DNA of 64,000 bases from Roseococcus sp. (GTDB lineage Bacteria; Pseudomonadota; Alphaproteobacteria; Acetobacterales; Acetobacteraceae): assembly GCA_026414745.1 (NCBI GenBank), contig JAOAIK010000030.1:123089-187088 (forward strand), given 5' to 3'. The notes beneath the pieces are model-generated. The model was not told where the DNA came from, made no database searches, and worked only from the letters and a program-made list of their open reading frames with translations. The stretch's first letter is position 1, and each line of letters opens with the position of its first letter. The translations under genes were made by a program, and so were the position numbers. This document shows positions 40,457 through 50,289 of the stretch, one piece after another.

Positions 40457-41281
40457 CTACGCGGCATCGGGGAAGCCGGCCATGGCGCGCACCTGCGCGG
40501 GGCTCAGCCCGGCCTCGCGCAGGGCGCGCAGCGTGGGCGCTCCCGCCCGCTTGGCGAGCCGCTGCCCGTCCGGCCCGCGGATCAACGGGTGATGGGCATA
40601 GAGCGGCTCGGGCCAGCCCATCAGCGCCTGCAGCAGGCGCTGGATGTCGGTGGCGGCGAGCAGATCCTCCCCGCGCGTGACGAGCGTGACGCCCTGCGCC
40701 GCGTCGTCATGGGTCGCGCAGAGGTGATAGCTCGCGGGCGTGTCCTTGCGCGCCAGCACCACATCGCCCTGCGCGAGCGGATCGCAGCGGCGGGGGCCGT
40801 GGATCAGGTCGGTGAAGCCGAGCGGGCCTGTCTCGGCCAGCGCGCGCGCCACGTCGAGGCGCAGCGCATGCGCCTCCCCCGCCGCCACCCGCTCGGCGGC
40901 ACGCCCGGGGTCGATCCCGCGGCAGGTGCCGGGATAGGCCGCGCCCGGCCGGTGCTGGGCGGCGATGGCGGCGGCGATGTCGGCGCGGGTGCAGAAGCAG
41001 GGATAGAGCAGCCCCCGCGCGGCGAGCGCCTCGAGCACGGCGGCATACTCCGCCATGTGGCGCGACTGCACGCGCACCGGCCCCTCCCAGGCGAGGCCGA
41101 GCCAGGCGAGATCCTCGAGGATGGCCTCGGCGAAGGCAGGGCGGCAGCGCGTGGCGTCGATGTCCTCGATGCGCAGCAGCCATCGCGCGCCGTGCCGCGC
41201 GGCGAAGAGCGCCGCGTGCGCGTGGCCCAGGTGGAGAAGCCCCGTGGGCGAGGGGGCGAAGCGGGTGGTGTGCGGGCCCAT
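40457..41281 (-). CDS. gluQ: Glutamyl-Q tRNA(Asp) synthetase
   Basis: A 274-residue truncated GluRS paralog that attaches glutamate to queuosine in tRNA-Asp. The HIGH-like motif is RFAPSPTGLLHLGHAHAAL. The zinc site is formed by YPCFCTRADI and GTCRG. The KMSKS-like loop is GQRLAKRAGAPTLRAL. It lacks an anticodon-binding domain, as expected for GluQ-RS. Confidence 0.94.
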   Translation of the reverse strand: MGPHTTRFAPSPTGLLHLGHAHAALFAARHGARWLLRIEDIDATRCRPAFAEAILEDLAWLGLAWEGPVRVQSRHMAEYAAVLEALAARGLLYPCFCTRADIAAAIAAQHRPGAAYPGTCRGIDPGRAAERVAAGEAHALRLDVARALAETGPLGFTDLIHGPRRCDPLAQGDVVLARKDTPASYHLCATHDDAAQGVTLVTRGEDLLAATDIQRLLQALMGWPEPLYAHHPLIRGPDGQRLAKRAGAPTLRALREAGLSPAQVRAMAGFPDAA

Positions 41282-41484
41282 GGCCGTCTGGTCGCGCCCT
41301 TGCGCCGCCCGCGCAAGGGTTTCGTGACGCGCGTGTGAATCCGCGCCGGGGGCGGTGCGGACGGCTTGCGGCGCTGCGGCAAGCCTGTCATGCAGGCCAT
41401 GCAGTTGTGGCGGCGGACCGACTCGGGAGCGCGCCGCTCCCGGTGCCCGGGGTTCCTGCCGCGCCAGACGTGGAGGAGCTTCGT

Positions 41485-42072
41485 TTGCCCGACGGCAGTC
41501 TCATCCCCCAGGTCTCCGGCCCCGGCGGTTTCCCCGCTCTCGTCTTGAATGCCGATTTCCGCCCCCTGTCCTACTTTCCGCTCTCCCTCTGGTCCTGGCA
41601 GGATGCGGTGAAGGCGGTGGTGCTGGATCGCGTGTCGGTGCTGAGCGAGTACGAGACGGAGGTGCGCTCGCCCTCCTTCGCGCTGCGGCTCCCCTCGGTC
41701 ATCGCGCTGCGCGAGTACATTCCCGCCGCCCGCCGCCCGGCCTTCACGCGCTTCAACGTGTTCCTGCGCGACCGCTTCGAGTGCCAGTATTGCGGGGAGG
41801 CGAAGCCGGCTCAGGATCTGACCTTCGACCACGTGATCCCGCGCTCGCGCGGGGGGCGCACATCCTGGCAGAATGTCGTCGCGGCCTGCGGGCCCTGCAA
41901 TCTGCGCAAGGGCAACCGCCTGCCGCGCGAGTGCAACATGCTGCCGCGGCAGCAGCCCCGCCAGCCCACGAGCTGGGAGCTGCAGGAGAACGGCCGCGCC
42001 TTCCCGCCCAACCACCTGCACGAGAGCTGGCGCGACTATCTCTACTGGGATTCGGAGCTCGAGCAGGGCTGA
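41485..42072 (+). CDS. HNH endonuclease family protein
   Basis: About 195 residues from a TTG at 41485, which has GGAGGAG seven bases upstream; a GTG at 41335 extends the frame with unlikely sequence. The N-terminal domain has the alphaproteobacterial signature PALVLNADFRPLSYFPLSLWSWQDAVKAV. The HNH/zinc part is FECQYCGEAKPAQDLTFDHVIPRSRGG, then TSWQNVVAACGPCNLRKGNR. The two CxxC pairs bind zinc, and DHVIPRS plus WQN carry the catalytic His and Asn. These chromosomal HNH genes are widespread but their cellular role is not established. Confidence 0.88.
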   Translation: MPDGSLIPQVSGPGGFPALVLNADFRPLSYFPLSLWSWQDAVKAVVLDRVSVLSEYETEVRSPSFALRLPSVIALREYIPAARRPAFTRFNVFLRDRFECQYCGEAKPAQDLTFDHVIPRSRGGRTSWQNVVAACGPCNLRKGNRLPRECNMLPRQQPRQPTSWELQENGRAFPPNHLHESWRDYLYWDSELEQG

Positions 42073-42130
42073 TTGACTTGCCCCCTCCCCGCTGCGAATC
42101 ACGCGGCGCGATTCAGGAGCCGTTCGTCCG

Positions 42131-42955
42131 ATGTCCCTGCAAGCCACCATCGAAGCCCTCTGGGCGCGGCGCGACAGCCTCTCACCCGCCACCCGGGGCG
42201 CGGACCGCGAGGCGATCGAGGCCGCGCTCGACCTGCTCGACCGCGGCGAGGCGCGCGTCGCCGAACCCACGCCGCAGGGCTGGGTGGTGAACCAGTGGCT
42301 CAAGCAGGCCGTGCTGCTCTCCTTCCGGCTGGAGGACAGCGCGCCCATGGCCACGGCGGCCGGCGCCTATGACAAGGTGCCGCTGAAATGGACGGGCTGG
42401 GACGCGGCGCGCTTCAAGGCCGCAGGCTTCCGCGCGGTGCCGGGCGCCATCGTCCGCCGCTCGGCCTACATCGCGCCCAACGTGGTGCTCATGCCCTCCT
42501 TCGTGAACCTCGGCGCCTATGTGGGGGAGGGCACGATGGTGGACACCTGGGCCACCGTCGGCTCCTGCGCGCAGATCGGCAGGAACGTGCATCTCTCGGG
42601 CGGCGTGGGCATCGGCGGCGTGCTCGAGCCGCTGCAGGCAAACCCCGTCATCATCGAGGACGACTGCTTCATCGGCGCGCGCAGCGAGGTGGTGGAGGGC
42701 GTGATCGTGGAGCGCGGCAGCGTGCTCTCCATGGGCGTCTTCCTCAGCGCCACGACGAAGATCGTGGACCGCGCGACGGGCGAGGTCTTCACGGGCCGGG
42801 TGCCGGCCTATTCGGTGGTGGTGCCCGGCGCCCTGCCCGGCAGGCCGCTGCCCGACGGCTCGCCCGGGCCGTCGCTCTCCTGCGCCGTGATCGTCAAGCG
42901 CGTGGACGCGCAGACCCGTGCCAAGACCGCGATCAACGAGCTGCTGCGGGACTGA
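42131..42955 (+). CDS. dapD: 2,3,4,5-tetrahydropyridine-2,6-dicarboxylate N-succinyltransferase
   Basis: This enzyme succinylates tetrahydrodipicolinate in the lysine/diaminopimelate pathway. The 274 residues have the helical N-terminal domain and then a left-handed beta-helix of hexapeptide repeats ([23 protein letters not shown]). Further blocks are [39 protein letters not shown]. It is followed four bases later by dapE, the later step of the same pathway. Confidence 0.96.
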   Translation: MSLQATIEALWARRDSLSPATRGADREAIEAALDLLDRGEARVAEPTPQGWVVNQWLKQAVLLSFRLEDSAPMATAAGAYDKVPLKWTGWDAARFKAAGFRAVPGAIVRRSAYIAPNVVLMPSFVNLGAYVGEGTMVDTWATVGSCAQIGRNVHLSGGVGIGGVLEPLQANPVIIEDDCFIGARSEVVEGVIVERGSVLSMGVFLSATTKIVDRATGEVFTGRVPAYSVVVPGALPGRPLPDGSPGPSLSCAVIVKRVDAQTRAKTAINELLRD

Positions 42956-42959
42956 GCCG

Positions 42960-44102
42960 GTGGCGCCGACCGACCCCATCCCGCTCGCGCAGGCGCTGAT
43001 CCGCTGCCCCTCGGTGACACCCGCCGATCATGGCGCGCTGGATGTGGTGCAGCGCTTCCTCGAGCCGCTCGGCTTCGCCTGCGAACGCCTCGTCTTCGGG
43101 CCCGAGGAGTGGCGCGTGGACAATCTCTGGGCGCGCCGGGGCGCGGGCTCGCCGCACTTCATGTATTGCGGCCACACCGATGTCGTCCCGCCCGGCGACC
43201 CCGCGCAATGGGCCGACGACCCCTTCGCCGGCGTGGTGCGCGAGGGCTTCATCTACGGCCGCGGCGCGAACGACATGAAGGGCGGCGTGGCAGCCTTCCT
43301 CGCGGGCCTCGCGGACTACCTCGCCGCGCATCCCGACCATCCGGGCAGCATCAGCGTGCTGATCACGGGCGACGAGGAGGCGCGCAGCGTGGACGGCGTG
43401 GCGCGCGTCATGCCCTGGCTCGCCGAGCGCGGCCAGCTGCCCGACATGGCGCTGGTGGGCGAGCCGAGCTCGCGCGCGCGGGTGGGCGACGTGATCCGCA
43501 TCGGCCGGCGCGGCTCGCTCACCGCGCGCATCGCGGTGCATGGCATCCAGGGCCACAGCGCCCTGCCGCAGAAGGCCGACAACCCGGTGCACCGGCTGAT
43601 GGCCGCGCTCGGCCCGCTCATCGCCGCGCCGCTCGACCAGGGCACGGCATTCTTCCCGCCCTCCACCCTGCAGGTGACGGGCTTCGACGTCGGCAACACG
43701 GCGGCGAACGTGATCCCCGCCACCGCGCGGGCGATGCTCAACATCCGCTTCAACGACCTGCACACGCGCGAGAGCCTGACCGAGCGCCTGCACGCCGCCC
43801 TGCGTGCCGCGGGCTGCCGCTACGACATGCGGATCGAGAGCAACGCCGACCCCTTCCTCACCGAGCCCGGGCCCTTCGTCGAGGCGCTGGTGCGCGCCAT
43901 CCGCCGCACCACCGGCGAGGAGCCGGAGCTGAACGCGGGCGGCGGCACCTCGGATGCGCGCTTCATCCGCGCCTTCTGCCCCGTCGCCGAGTTCGGCGAT
44001 GTCGGCGCCACGGGCCACCAGGTGGACGAGCGCGCCTCGGTCGAGAATCTCCGCACCCTCGCGGGCGTCTATCGGGCGATCCTCGAGGAGTGCCTCGGGT
44101 GA
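42960..44102 (+). CDS. dapE: Succinyl-diaminopimelate desuccinylase
   Basis: A 380-residue zinc peptidase-family enzyme that releases succinate from N-succinyl-LL-diaminopimelate. The metal site is read from MYCGHTDVVPPGD, YGRGANDMKGG and ITGDEEARSVDG. The C-terminal GGTSDARFI segment is typical of DapE. A GTG at 42960 is chosen because it sits just after dapD and gives the family start (PLAQALIRCPSVTP). It provides meso-DAP for peptidoglycan and lysine. The stop overlaps the next gene. Confidence 0.95.
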   Translation: MAPTDPIPLAQALIRCPSVTPADHGALDVVQRFLEPLGFACERLVFGPEEWRVDNLWARRGAGSPHFMYCGHTDVVPPGDPAQWADDPFAGVVREGFIYGRGANDMKGGVAAFLAGLADYLAAHPDHPGSISVLITGDEEARSVDGVARVMPWLAERGQLPDMALVGEPSSRARVGDVIRIGRRGSLTARIAVHGIQGHSALPQKADNPVHRLMAALGPLIAAPLDQGTAFFPPSTLQVTGFDVGNTAANVIPATARAMLNIRFNDLHTRESLTERLHAALRAAGCRYDMRIESNADPFLTEPGPFVEALVRAIRRTTGEEPELNAGGGTSDARFIRAFCPVAEFGDVGATGHQVDERASVENLRTLAGVYRAILEECLG

Positions 44103-44665
44103 CGCCGAGCACCCCGAACGGCCTGGCCGCGGCGCTGCTGCTGGCGCGCGGCCGGCCGGAGGGGCTCGCGCTGCTCGCGCCCGACATCGAGACGGCGCGC
44201 TTCTCCTTCCGCGCGGCGCTGATCTGCCTGCCCGCCTTCCTCGGGTTGCGCCTGCTCTCCTGGTCGCTGCAGGGCGAGCCCGGGAATGGCGTGCCCGTCG
44301 CCCTGGCGGCGGAGCTGGTGGGCTATGTCGTCTCCTGGGCGGGCTATGCGCTGGCCTCGAAGCTGCTGGCCGAGCAGGCGCAGCGCGGCGCGAACTGGCC
44401 GCAGTTCATCGCCGCCTGGAACTGGTGCAACCTCGTGCAGTATCTGCTGCTGCTGGCGCTGATGCTGCCGCCGCTGCTGGGCCTTCCCGGCTGGCTGGGC
44501 AACGGGCTCGGGCTGGTGGCGCTGGGCTATGCGCTCTGGCTCGAATGGTTCGTCGCGCGCGCAGCGCTGAATGTGGCGGGCGCGGCGGCGGTGATGTTCG
44601 TGCTGCTCGACCTCGCGCTCGGCCTGGTCATCGGTGCGTTCACCGCCCGCATCGCCGGGATGTGA
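44099..44665 (+). CDS. Hypothetical integral membrane protein
   Basis: A 188-residue protein with about four to five hydrophobic segments (FRAALICLPAFLGLRLLSW, ELVGYVVSWAGYALAS, LVQYLLLLALMLPPLLGL, AAVMFVLLDLALGLVIGAF). It starts with GTG overlapping the dapE stop, so it is coupled to the dap genes. I do not recognise a named family; a Yip1-like fold is possible but not shown. It converges on truA with two bases between stops. Confidence 0.75.
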   Translation: MTPSTPNGLAAALLLARGRPEGLALLAPDIETARFSFRAALICLPAFLGLRLLSWSLQGEPGNGVPVALAAELVGYVVSWAGYALASKLLAEQAQRGANWPQFIAAWNWCNLVQYLLLLALMLPPLLGLPGWLGNGLGLVALGYALWLEWFVARAALNVAGAAAVMFVLLDLALGLVIGAFTARIAGM

Positions 44666-44667
44666 CG

Positions 44668-45432
44668 CTAGACCTCGAAGGGGAGGGGCGGGTCGTAGTC
44701 CACGCCGAGGAAGGTCAGGCCCTCGGCCGGCGCGGTCTGGCCGGCGGCGCGGCGGTCGCGCCCGTCCAGGACGGCGCGCGGCCACTCCTCGCCGCGCCGG
44801 CCGAGCCCCACCTCGACCAGCGTGCCGACGAGGTTGCGCACCTGGTGGTGCAGGAAGCTGCGCGCACTGGCGCGGAGGTGGATCTCCTCCCCCGCGCGCC
44901 GCACCTCGAGCAGGTCGAGCGTGCGCAGCGCGTTGCCGGCCTGGCAGGAGGCGGCGCGGAAGGCCGAGAAGTCGTGCCGGCCCAGCAGACGCTGCGCGGC
45001 GCGGTGCATCGCCTCCGCATCGAGAGGCTGCGGCACATGCCAGACCTGGCCCGCCTCCAGCGCCGGCTTCGCGGCCCGGTTGAGGATGCGGTAGCGGTAG
45101 TGGCGCATCCGCGCCGAGAAGCGCGGCGACCAGCCCTCGGGCGCGAGGCAGGCGGCGCGGATGGCGATGCGGTGCGGGCGCGTGTGGAAATCGAGCGCCG
45201 CGCGCAGCCGCGCGGCGGGCAGCGGCTTCGCGATCTCGAGATGCACCACCTGGCCCTCCGCATGCACCCCGGCATCGGTGCGCCCGGCGGCGGTGGCGAG
45301 CGGGGGCACCCCGCCGTTGAGCGGGGCCGCCGCCGTCTCGATCGCCTCCTGCACCGAGAGCCCGTCGGGCTGGCGCTGCCAGCCCACCAGGCCCGCGCCG
45401 TGATAGGCGACGAGCAGCGCGTAGGCCGGCAT
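44668..45432 (-). CDS. truA: tRNA pseudouridine(38-40) synthase
   Basis: A 254-residue enzyme that modifies positions 38-40 of tRNA anticodon arms. The catalytic aspartate is in AAGRTDAGVHAEGQVVHL. Other conserved blocks are HYRYRILNR, GRHDFSAFRA and SARSFLHHQVRNLVGTLVEVGLG. It is the third gene of a leftward def-fmt-truA operon and touches the fmt stop (TGATG). Confidence 0.96.
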   Translation of the reverse strand: MPAYALLVAYHGAGLVGWQRQPDGLSVQEAIETAAAPLNGGVPPLATAAGRTDAGVHAEGQVVHLEIAKPLPAARLRAALDFHTRPHRIAIRAACLAPEGWSPRFSARMRHYRYRILNRAAKPALEAGQVWHVPQPLDAEAMHRAAQRLLGRHDFSAFRAASCQAGNALRTLDLLEVRRAGEEIHLRASARSFLHHQVRNLVGTLVEVGLGRRGEEWPRAVLDGRDRRAAGQTAPAEGLTFLGVDYDPPLPFEV

Positions 45433-46367
45433 CAGCCGAGCCGCGTTCCTGGCGGCAGCGGCGTGCCGCGCAGGAAGGCCCCCGCCGCCATCGCCGCCCG
45501 CCCGGGGCGCTGCAGCCGGAGGATGCGCAGCGCCCCCACGCCGCAAGCGATCGCGAGCGGCGGGCCGGCCAGCACGGTACCGGGCTCTCCCGTCATGGCG
45601 AGCGGCTCCGCCTCCCACACGCGCCACGCCTCTCCGCCCTGCGGGAACCAGGCCCCTGGCCAGGGGTTCATGGCGCGGATGCGCGCGTCGAGCTCCGCCG
45701 CCGGGCGCGTCCAGTCGAGCCGGCCGTCCGCCTTGCTGAGCTTGGGCGCATGGGTCACGCCGGCCTCCGGCTGGGGCGTGGCGGGTGGATCCTCGGCGAG
45801 CGCGCGCAGGATCAGCCGCGCGCCCATTTCGGCGAGGCGATCGTGCAGCCAGGGGGTGGTGGCGCGCGGCGGCAGCGCGATGGCTTCGCGCAGCAGCATG
45901 GGGCCGCTGTCCAGCCCCTCGTCCATGCGCATGATGGTGACGCCGCTCTCCGTGTCGCCGTGCAGGATGGCGGCCTGGATGGGCGCCGCGCCGCGCCAGC
46001 GCGGCAGCAGCGAGGCGTGGATGTTGAGGCAGCCGCGCCGCGGCGCGGACAACATGGGCGGCGGCAGGATCAGCCCATAGGCGGCCACCACGGCGGCATC
46101 GAGATCGAGCGCCGCGAAGGCCGCGTGCTCCTCGGCCGCGCGCCGCAGCCGGGCGGGCGTGCGCACCGCGAGGCCGAGCTCCAGCGCCGCGCGATGCACG
46201 GGGCAGGGGGTCTCCTTCTGCCCGCGCCCGGCGGGGCGGGGCGGCTGGCAATAGACGGCCGCGATCTCGTGCCCCGCCGCGTGCAGGGCGCGCAGCGCCG
46301 GCACGGCGAAGTCGGGGCTGCCCATGAAGGCGAGGCGCAGACGGGGCGGCGCGGCGCGCTCGCTCAC
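45432..46367 (-). CDS. fmt: Methionyl-tRNA formyltransferase
   Basis: This enzyme formylates initiator Met-tRNA using 10-formyltetrahydrofolate. From a GTG at 46367 that overlaps the def stop it has 311 residues. The blocks [35 protein letters not shown] and [22 protein letters not shown] carry the folate site and catalytic Asn-His-Asp. The C-terminal tRNA-binding domain follows. def-fmt pairing is the standard arrangement. Confidence 0.96.
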   Translation of the reverse strand: MSERAAPPRLRLAFMGSPDFAVPALRALHAAGHEIAAVYCQPPRPAGRGQKETPCPVHRAALELGLAVRTPARLRRAAEEHAAFAALDLDAAVVAAYGLILPPPMLSAPRRGCLNIHASLLPRWRGAAPIQAAILHGDTESGVTIMRMDEGLDSGPMLLREAIALPPRATTPWLHDRLAEMGARLILRALAEDPPATPQPEAGVTHAPKLSKADGRLDWTRPAAELDARIRAMNPWPGAWFPQGGEAWRVWEAEPLAMTGEPGTVLAGPPLAIACGVGALRILRLQRPGRAAMAAGAFLRGTPLPPGTRLG

Positions 46368-46891
46368 TCCGCCCGCGCCTTCGCGCGCTGCTCCTTGGCG
46401 AGCTTGCGCAGCAGCATGTTGCGCTTGAGCGCCGAGAGGTGGTCCACGAAGAGCACGCCGTCGAGGTGGTCTATCTCGTGCTGGAGGCAGACGCCGAGCA
46501 GCCCCTCGGCCTCCATCTCGCGCCGCGTGCCGTCGAGCTCGCGCCAGCGCACCTTCACGCGCGCCGGGCGCTCGACCTCGGCGAACTGGCCGGGCAGGGA
46601 GAGGCAGCCCTCCTCGCGCACCGCGCGCTCCGCGCTCGCGGCCACGATCTCGGGGTTCACCAGCACCATGGGGGCGGGCTTCTCGCGCGGGCCCAGGTCC
46701 AGCACCACGAGGCGCAGCCCCACGCCCACCTGCGGCGCGGCGAGGCCGATGCCCGGCGCGGCATACATGGTGGCGAGCATGCGCGGGGCGAGCGCGCGCA
46801 CCGCATCGCCATCGCCCTCGCCCACGGGCCGGGCCTTCTGGCGCAGCCGGGGGTCGGGCAGGATCAGGATGGGCAGGGGCGCGTCGCTCAT
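46364..46891 (-). CDS. def: Peptide deformylase
   Basis: A 175-residue metallo-hydrolase that removes formyl from nascent proteins. All three motifs are present: [19 protein letters not shown] and [17 protein letters not shown], with the Cys and two His metal ligands. First gene of the def-fmt-truA operon; divergent from the Hsp20 gene. Confidence 0.97.
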   Translation of the reverse strand: MSDAPLPILILPDPRLRQKARPVGEGDGDAVRALAPRMLATMYAAPGIGLAAPQVGVGLRLVVLDLGPREKPAPMVLVNPEIVAASAERAVREEGCLSLPGQFAEVERPARVKVRWRELDGTRREMEAEGLLGVCLQHEIDHLDGVLFVDHLSALKRNMLLRKLAKEQRAKARAE

Positions 46892-46923
46892 GGCGGCGCG
46901 GAGTTAGGGCGCGGGGCCGAGCC

Positions 46924-46952
46924 TTGCAACGGTGCGGGATGCGGGCCAATTC
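46924..46952 (+). promoter_or_regulatory. Candidate heat-shock (RpoH-type) promoter of hsp20
   Basis: CTTGCAA (46924-46930) and CCAATT (46947-46952) resemble the CTTG and CNTAT-type elements of alphaproteobacterial sigma-32 promoters, about 19 bases apart from the end of CTTG. It lies 57 bases before the small heat-shock gene start, leaving a leader of roughly 45-50 bases. The -10 match is only partial. Confidence 0.35.
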
Positions 46953-47008
46953 TGCGCCGGGCGCGCTGCTTCGGGGCGTGCCCGTCTCGCTGCCCTCAGG
47001 AGGCCTCC

Positions 47009-47473
47009 ATGTCCCGCTCCTCGGTGTTCGGCTCGCCGCTCTTCCTCGGCTTCGACCACCTCGAGCAGATGCTCGACCGCGTGCAGAAGAACGCCGACGG
47101 CTATCCGCCCTACAACATCGAGCAGACCGGCGCGAACCGCCTGCGCATCACCCTGGCCGTGGCCGGCTTCGCGATGGAGGACCTCGCCATCACGCAGGAG
47201 GACAACCAGCTCGTCATCCGCGGCCGCCAGCGCGAGGAGGCGGAGGGGCGCGTGTTCCTCCATCGCGGCATCGCCGCGCGCCAGTTCCAGCGCGCCTTCG
47301 TGCTCGCCGAGGGCATCGAGGTGGAGGGCGCCTTCCTCGACAACGGGCTGCTGCACATCGATCTGCGCCGCCCGCTGCCGGAGGCGAAGGTGCGCAACAT
47401 TCCCATCAGCGGTCCCGGCGCGGGGGCGCCGCGGGCGGTGCCGCCCCCGCGCCTGCGCGGCGAGGAGGGGTAG
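47009..47473 (+). CDS. Hsp20-family small heat-shock protein
   Basis: A 154-residue holdase chaperone of the IbpA type. The opening [28 protein letters not shown] is typical of alphaproteobacterial class A proteins. The alpha-crystallin domain runs through [17 protein letters not shown] to the terminal [16 protein letters not shown] and [10 protein letters not shown]. The C-terminal I-x-I/V motif is NIPIS. CAGGAGG precedes the ATG. It binds unfolding proteins for later refolding. Confidence 0.94.
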   Translation: MSRSSVFGSPLFLGFDHLEQMLDRVQKNADGYPPYNIEQTGANRLRITLAVAGFAMEDLAITQEDNQLVIRGRQREEAEGRVFLHRGIAARQFQRAFVLAEGIEVEGAFLDNGLLHIDLRRPLPEAKVRNIPISGPGAGAPRAVPPPRLRGEEG

Positions 47474-47536
47474 TTTCCGCTTCCTCGCCGCCCCGCGGCG
47501 CGTGCTAGCCTCCCTCCGGACGGAGGGAGACGGACC

Positions 47537-49111
47537 ATGCGCGAGACCCTGCGCGGCGCCCTGCTCGGCGCGCTCTGCGCCGCCCTGCTCGCCGCCCCCG
47601 CCGCGGGGCAGACCCTGACGATCGGGGCGGCGGCACCGGTGACCAGCATCGACCCCCATTTCCACAATCTCGGGCCCAACAACGCCCTCACCATGCACAT
47701 CTTCGACCGGCTGGTGGAGCGCGACGGCCGGGCGCGGCCGCATCCCTCGCTGGCCTCCGCCTGGCGGGCCCTCTCCGAGCGGGTCTGGGAGTTCGAGCTG
47801 CGCCCCGGGGTGAGCTGGCACGACGGCCGTCCCTTCACCGCCGAGGATGTGGTGTTCAGCTTCGCCCGCGTGCCGCAGGTGCCGAACTCGCCCGGCGGCT
47901 TCCAGGGCTTCCTGCGCGCCATCGAGCGGGTGGAGGTGGTGAACCCCCACCTCATCCGCCTGCACACCCGCGCCCCGCATCCGCTGATGCCGCTCGATCT
48001 CGCCTCGGTTTCCATCGTCGCGCGCCATGCCGCCGAGGGCATGGCGACGGAGGACTTCAACAGCGGCCGCGCCGCCATCGGCACCGGTCCCTACCGCCTC
48101 GCCGCCTTCCGCGCCGGCGACCGCGTGGAGATGGTCCGCCACGACGCCTATTTCGGCGGGCGCGAGCCCTGGGCGCGAGTGAACTACCGCATGCTGCTCA
48201 ACGACGCCTCGCGCACCGCCGCGCTGCTGGCGGGCGATGTGGACCTGATCGAGCAGATCGCGACCTCCGACCTCGCGCGGCTGCGGCGCGACCCGCGCGT
48301 GACGGTCACCGAGATCCCGAGCCTGCGCACCGTCTACATCGCGCCCGACTGGTCGCGCGAGGGCGCGCCGCCCGGGGTGACGGACCATGCCGGCAACCCG
48401 CTGCCCGCCAACCCCTTCCGGGACGCCCGCGTGCGCGAGGCGCTCAGCCTCGCCATCCACCGCGAGGCGCTGGTGGAGCGCGTGATGGAGGGGGCGGCCA
48501 CCAGCACCGCGCAATGGCTGCCGGCCGGCGCCTTCGGCCACAACCACGACATCCGCCCGGACCCCTTCGACCCCGAGCGCGCGCGCAGGCTGCTGGCCGA
48601 GGCCGGCTTCCCCGAGGGCTTCCGCCTTACCCTCGCGACGCCCAACGACCGCTGGCCCAATGACGCGCGCATCGCCCAGGCGGTGGCGCAGATGTGGACG
48701 CGCATCGGCGTGCGCACGGCGGTGGAGGCGCTGCCCTGGACCGGCTTCGTGCCGCGCCGCGCGCGCCTCGAGTTCGGCATCCAGCTCGCCGCCTGGGGCA
48801 GCTCCACCGGCGAGGCCTCCAACTTCCTTGTCAACGTGGTGGCGAGCCACGACCGGCAGCGTTTGACGGGGGCGAACAACAACGCGCGCTATTCGAGCGC
48901 GCGTTTCGATACCCTGATCGCCGAGGCCTCCGCCACGATGGACGAAGAGCAGCGCGAGGCGATGTGGCGCGAGGCGGTGCAGCTTTTCGCCGAGGAACGG
49001 CCCGTCATCCAGCTCGTGCAATACCTCAACACCTGGGCGGTGCGCCGCGGCCTGCGCCACGATCCGCGCATGGACGAGCGCACCATCGCCATGGGCGTGC
49101 GCCCGCACTAG
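47537..49111 (+). CDS. Family 5 extracellular solute-binding protein
   Basis: A 524-residue periplasmic binding protein of a peptide/nickel/opine-type ABC system. The signal peptide is MRETLRGALLGALCAALLAAPAAGQ. The SBP_bac_5 signature appears as WEFELRPGVSWHDGRPFTAEDVVFSF. Later blocks are IGTGPYRLAAFRAGDRVEMVRHDAYFGG and DARVREALSLAIHREALVERVM. No permease or ATPase genes lie beside it, so it is an orphan here. It is 63 bases downstream of hsp20. Confidence 0.92.
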   Translation: MRETLRGALLGALCAALLAAPAAGQTLTIGAAAPVTSIDPHFHNLGPNNALTMHIFDRLVERDGRARPHPSLASAWRALSERVWEFELRPGVSWHDGRPFTAEDVVFSFARVPQVPNSPGGFQGFLRAIERVEVVNPHLIRLHTRAPHPLMPLDLASVSIVARHAAEGMATEDFNSGRAAIGTGPYRLAAFRAGDRVEMVRHDAYFGGREPWARVNYRMLLNDASRTAALLAGDVDLIEQIATSDLARLRRDPRVTVTEIPSLRTVYIAPDWSREGAPPGVTDHAGNPLPANPFRDARVREALSLAIHREALVERVMEGAATSTAQWLPAGAFGHNHDIRPDPFDPERARRLLAEAGFPEGFRLTLATPNDRWPNDARIAQAVAQMWTRIGVRTAVEALPWTGFVPRRARLEFGIQLAAWGSSTGEASNFLVNVVASHDRQRLTGANNNARYSSARFDTLIAEASATMDEEQREAMWREAVQLFAEERPVIQLVQYLNTWAVRRGLRHDPRMDERTIAMGVRPH

Positions 49112-49205
49112 GGGCCTCTCCGCCCCGCGCTTGCCGGCCTGCGCGCCCGGTGATGACATGCGCCGCGAAGCGGACGGGCGCGTCCCCGTCCGAGGAGGAC
49201 ACCGC

Positions 49206-50183
49206 GTGACCATCTCCCGCCGCGCCGCGCTCGGCGCCACCCTCTCTGCGCCTTTCGCCCTTCCGGCCATCGGGTGGGCGCAGTCCTGGCCCTCGGGGCC
49301 CATCCGCATCATCGTGCCCTTTGCCGCCGGCGGCAGTACCGATGCGGTGGCCCGGCTTGCCGCGCCCGGGTTGAGCCAGCGTCTCGGCGTGCCCGTGGTG
49401 GTGGAGAACCGCAGCGGCGCCGCCGGCAGCCTCGGCACCCAGGCGGTGGCGCAGGCGCGCAACGACGGCCAGACCTGGCTGCTGACCTTCGACAGCCACG
49501 CCACCCTGCCCGCGCTGCTGCCCAGCCTGCCCTTCAGCGTGACGGGCGACCTCGACCCCGTGCTGCTGATCGGCGGCGCGCCCTATGTCATCGCCACGCG
49601 GCAGGACAAGCCCTACCGCAGCCTCGCCGACGTGGTGAACGCCGCGCGCGCCCGGCCGGAGGCGGTGAACTACGCGAGCACCGGCAACGGCACCATCGGC
49701 CATCTGACCATGGTGCTGCTCGGCGCGCGGGCCGGCATCCGCATGGCGCATCTGCCCTATCGCGGCGGCGGGCTCGCGGTGAACGACACGGTGGCGGGGC
49801 ATGTGGAGATGATGATCGGCAGCGCCGCGCTGGTGGCGCCGCAGATCGCCGCGGGCAACCTGCGCCCGGTGGTGCAGTTCGGCCCCGAGCGCCTGCCCGC
49901 GCTGCGCGACGTGCCCACCGCCGGCGAGAGCGGCTTCCCCGGCCTGGAGGCCGAGGCCTGGTGGGGCGTCTTCGCCCCGCGCGGCACCCCCGCGCCTGTG
50001 GTGCAGCGCATGGCCGCGGCGCTGACCGAGAGCTTCCGCGAGGAGCGGGTGATGCGCACCATGACCGAGGCGCAGCAGGCCAGGGTGGTGCTGGGCGACG
50101 CCGCGCAGCTGGGCGCCTTCCTGGAGCGCGAGATCGCCAAATGGGGCGCGGTGGTGCGCGAGCACCGCATCCAGGCGGATTGA
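49206..50183 (+). CDS. Bug/TctC-family tripartite tricarboxylate transporter binding protein
   Basis: A 325-residue periplasmic binding protein from a GTG start preceded by GAGGAGGAC. The signal TISRRAALGATLSAPFALPAIGWAQ has a twin-arginine-like pair. The family blocks are IRIIVPFAAGGSTDAVARLAAPGL, VVENRSGAAGSLGTQAVA and LPYRGGGLAVNDTVAGHVEMM. Third orphan Bug protein in the window. Substrate unknown. Confidence 0.92.
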   Translation: MTISRRAALGATLSAPFALPAIGWAQSWPSGPIRIIVPFAAGGSTDAVARLAAPGLSQRLGVPVVVENRSGAAGSLGTQAVAQARNDGQTWLLTFDSHATLPALLPSLPFSVTGDLDPVLLIGGAPYVIATRQDKPYRSLADVVNAARARPEAVNYASTGNGTIGHLTMVLLGARAGIRMAHLPYRGGGLAVNDTVAGHVEMMIGSAALVAPQIAAGNLRPVVQFGPERLPALRDVPTAGESGFPGLEAEAWWGVFAPRGTPAPVVQRMAAALTESFREERVMRTMTEAQQARVVLGDAAQLGAFLEREIAKWGAVVREHRIQAD

Positions 50184-50240
50184 GAGCCTCCTCCCGCCAT
50201 TCTTCCGGCACCGCCATGTGGAGCGCCGCCCCCGCCCCGG

Positions 50241-50278
50241 GCGAGAGCGGTTTCCAGATGACTGGAAACCGCTCTCGC
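50241..50278. repeat. Perfect 17-bp-arm extragenic palindrome
   Basis: GCGAGAGCGGTTTCCAG and its exact reverse complement flank a four-base ATGA loop. It lies 58 bases after the binding-protein stop and could form a very stable mRNA hairpin that halts transcription or protects the 3' end. The word AGAGCGGTTTCC recurs at 12074, suggesting a dispersed family. Confidence 0.75.
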
Positions 50279-50289
50279 TTCGTCGTCCC

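Noticed and set aside
46904..49504. Leftward open frame of 866 codons opposite hsp20 and a binding protein
   Set aside because: Same mirror-frame effect of high GC; the opposite strand carries clear protein families.
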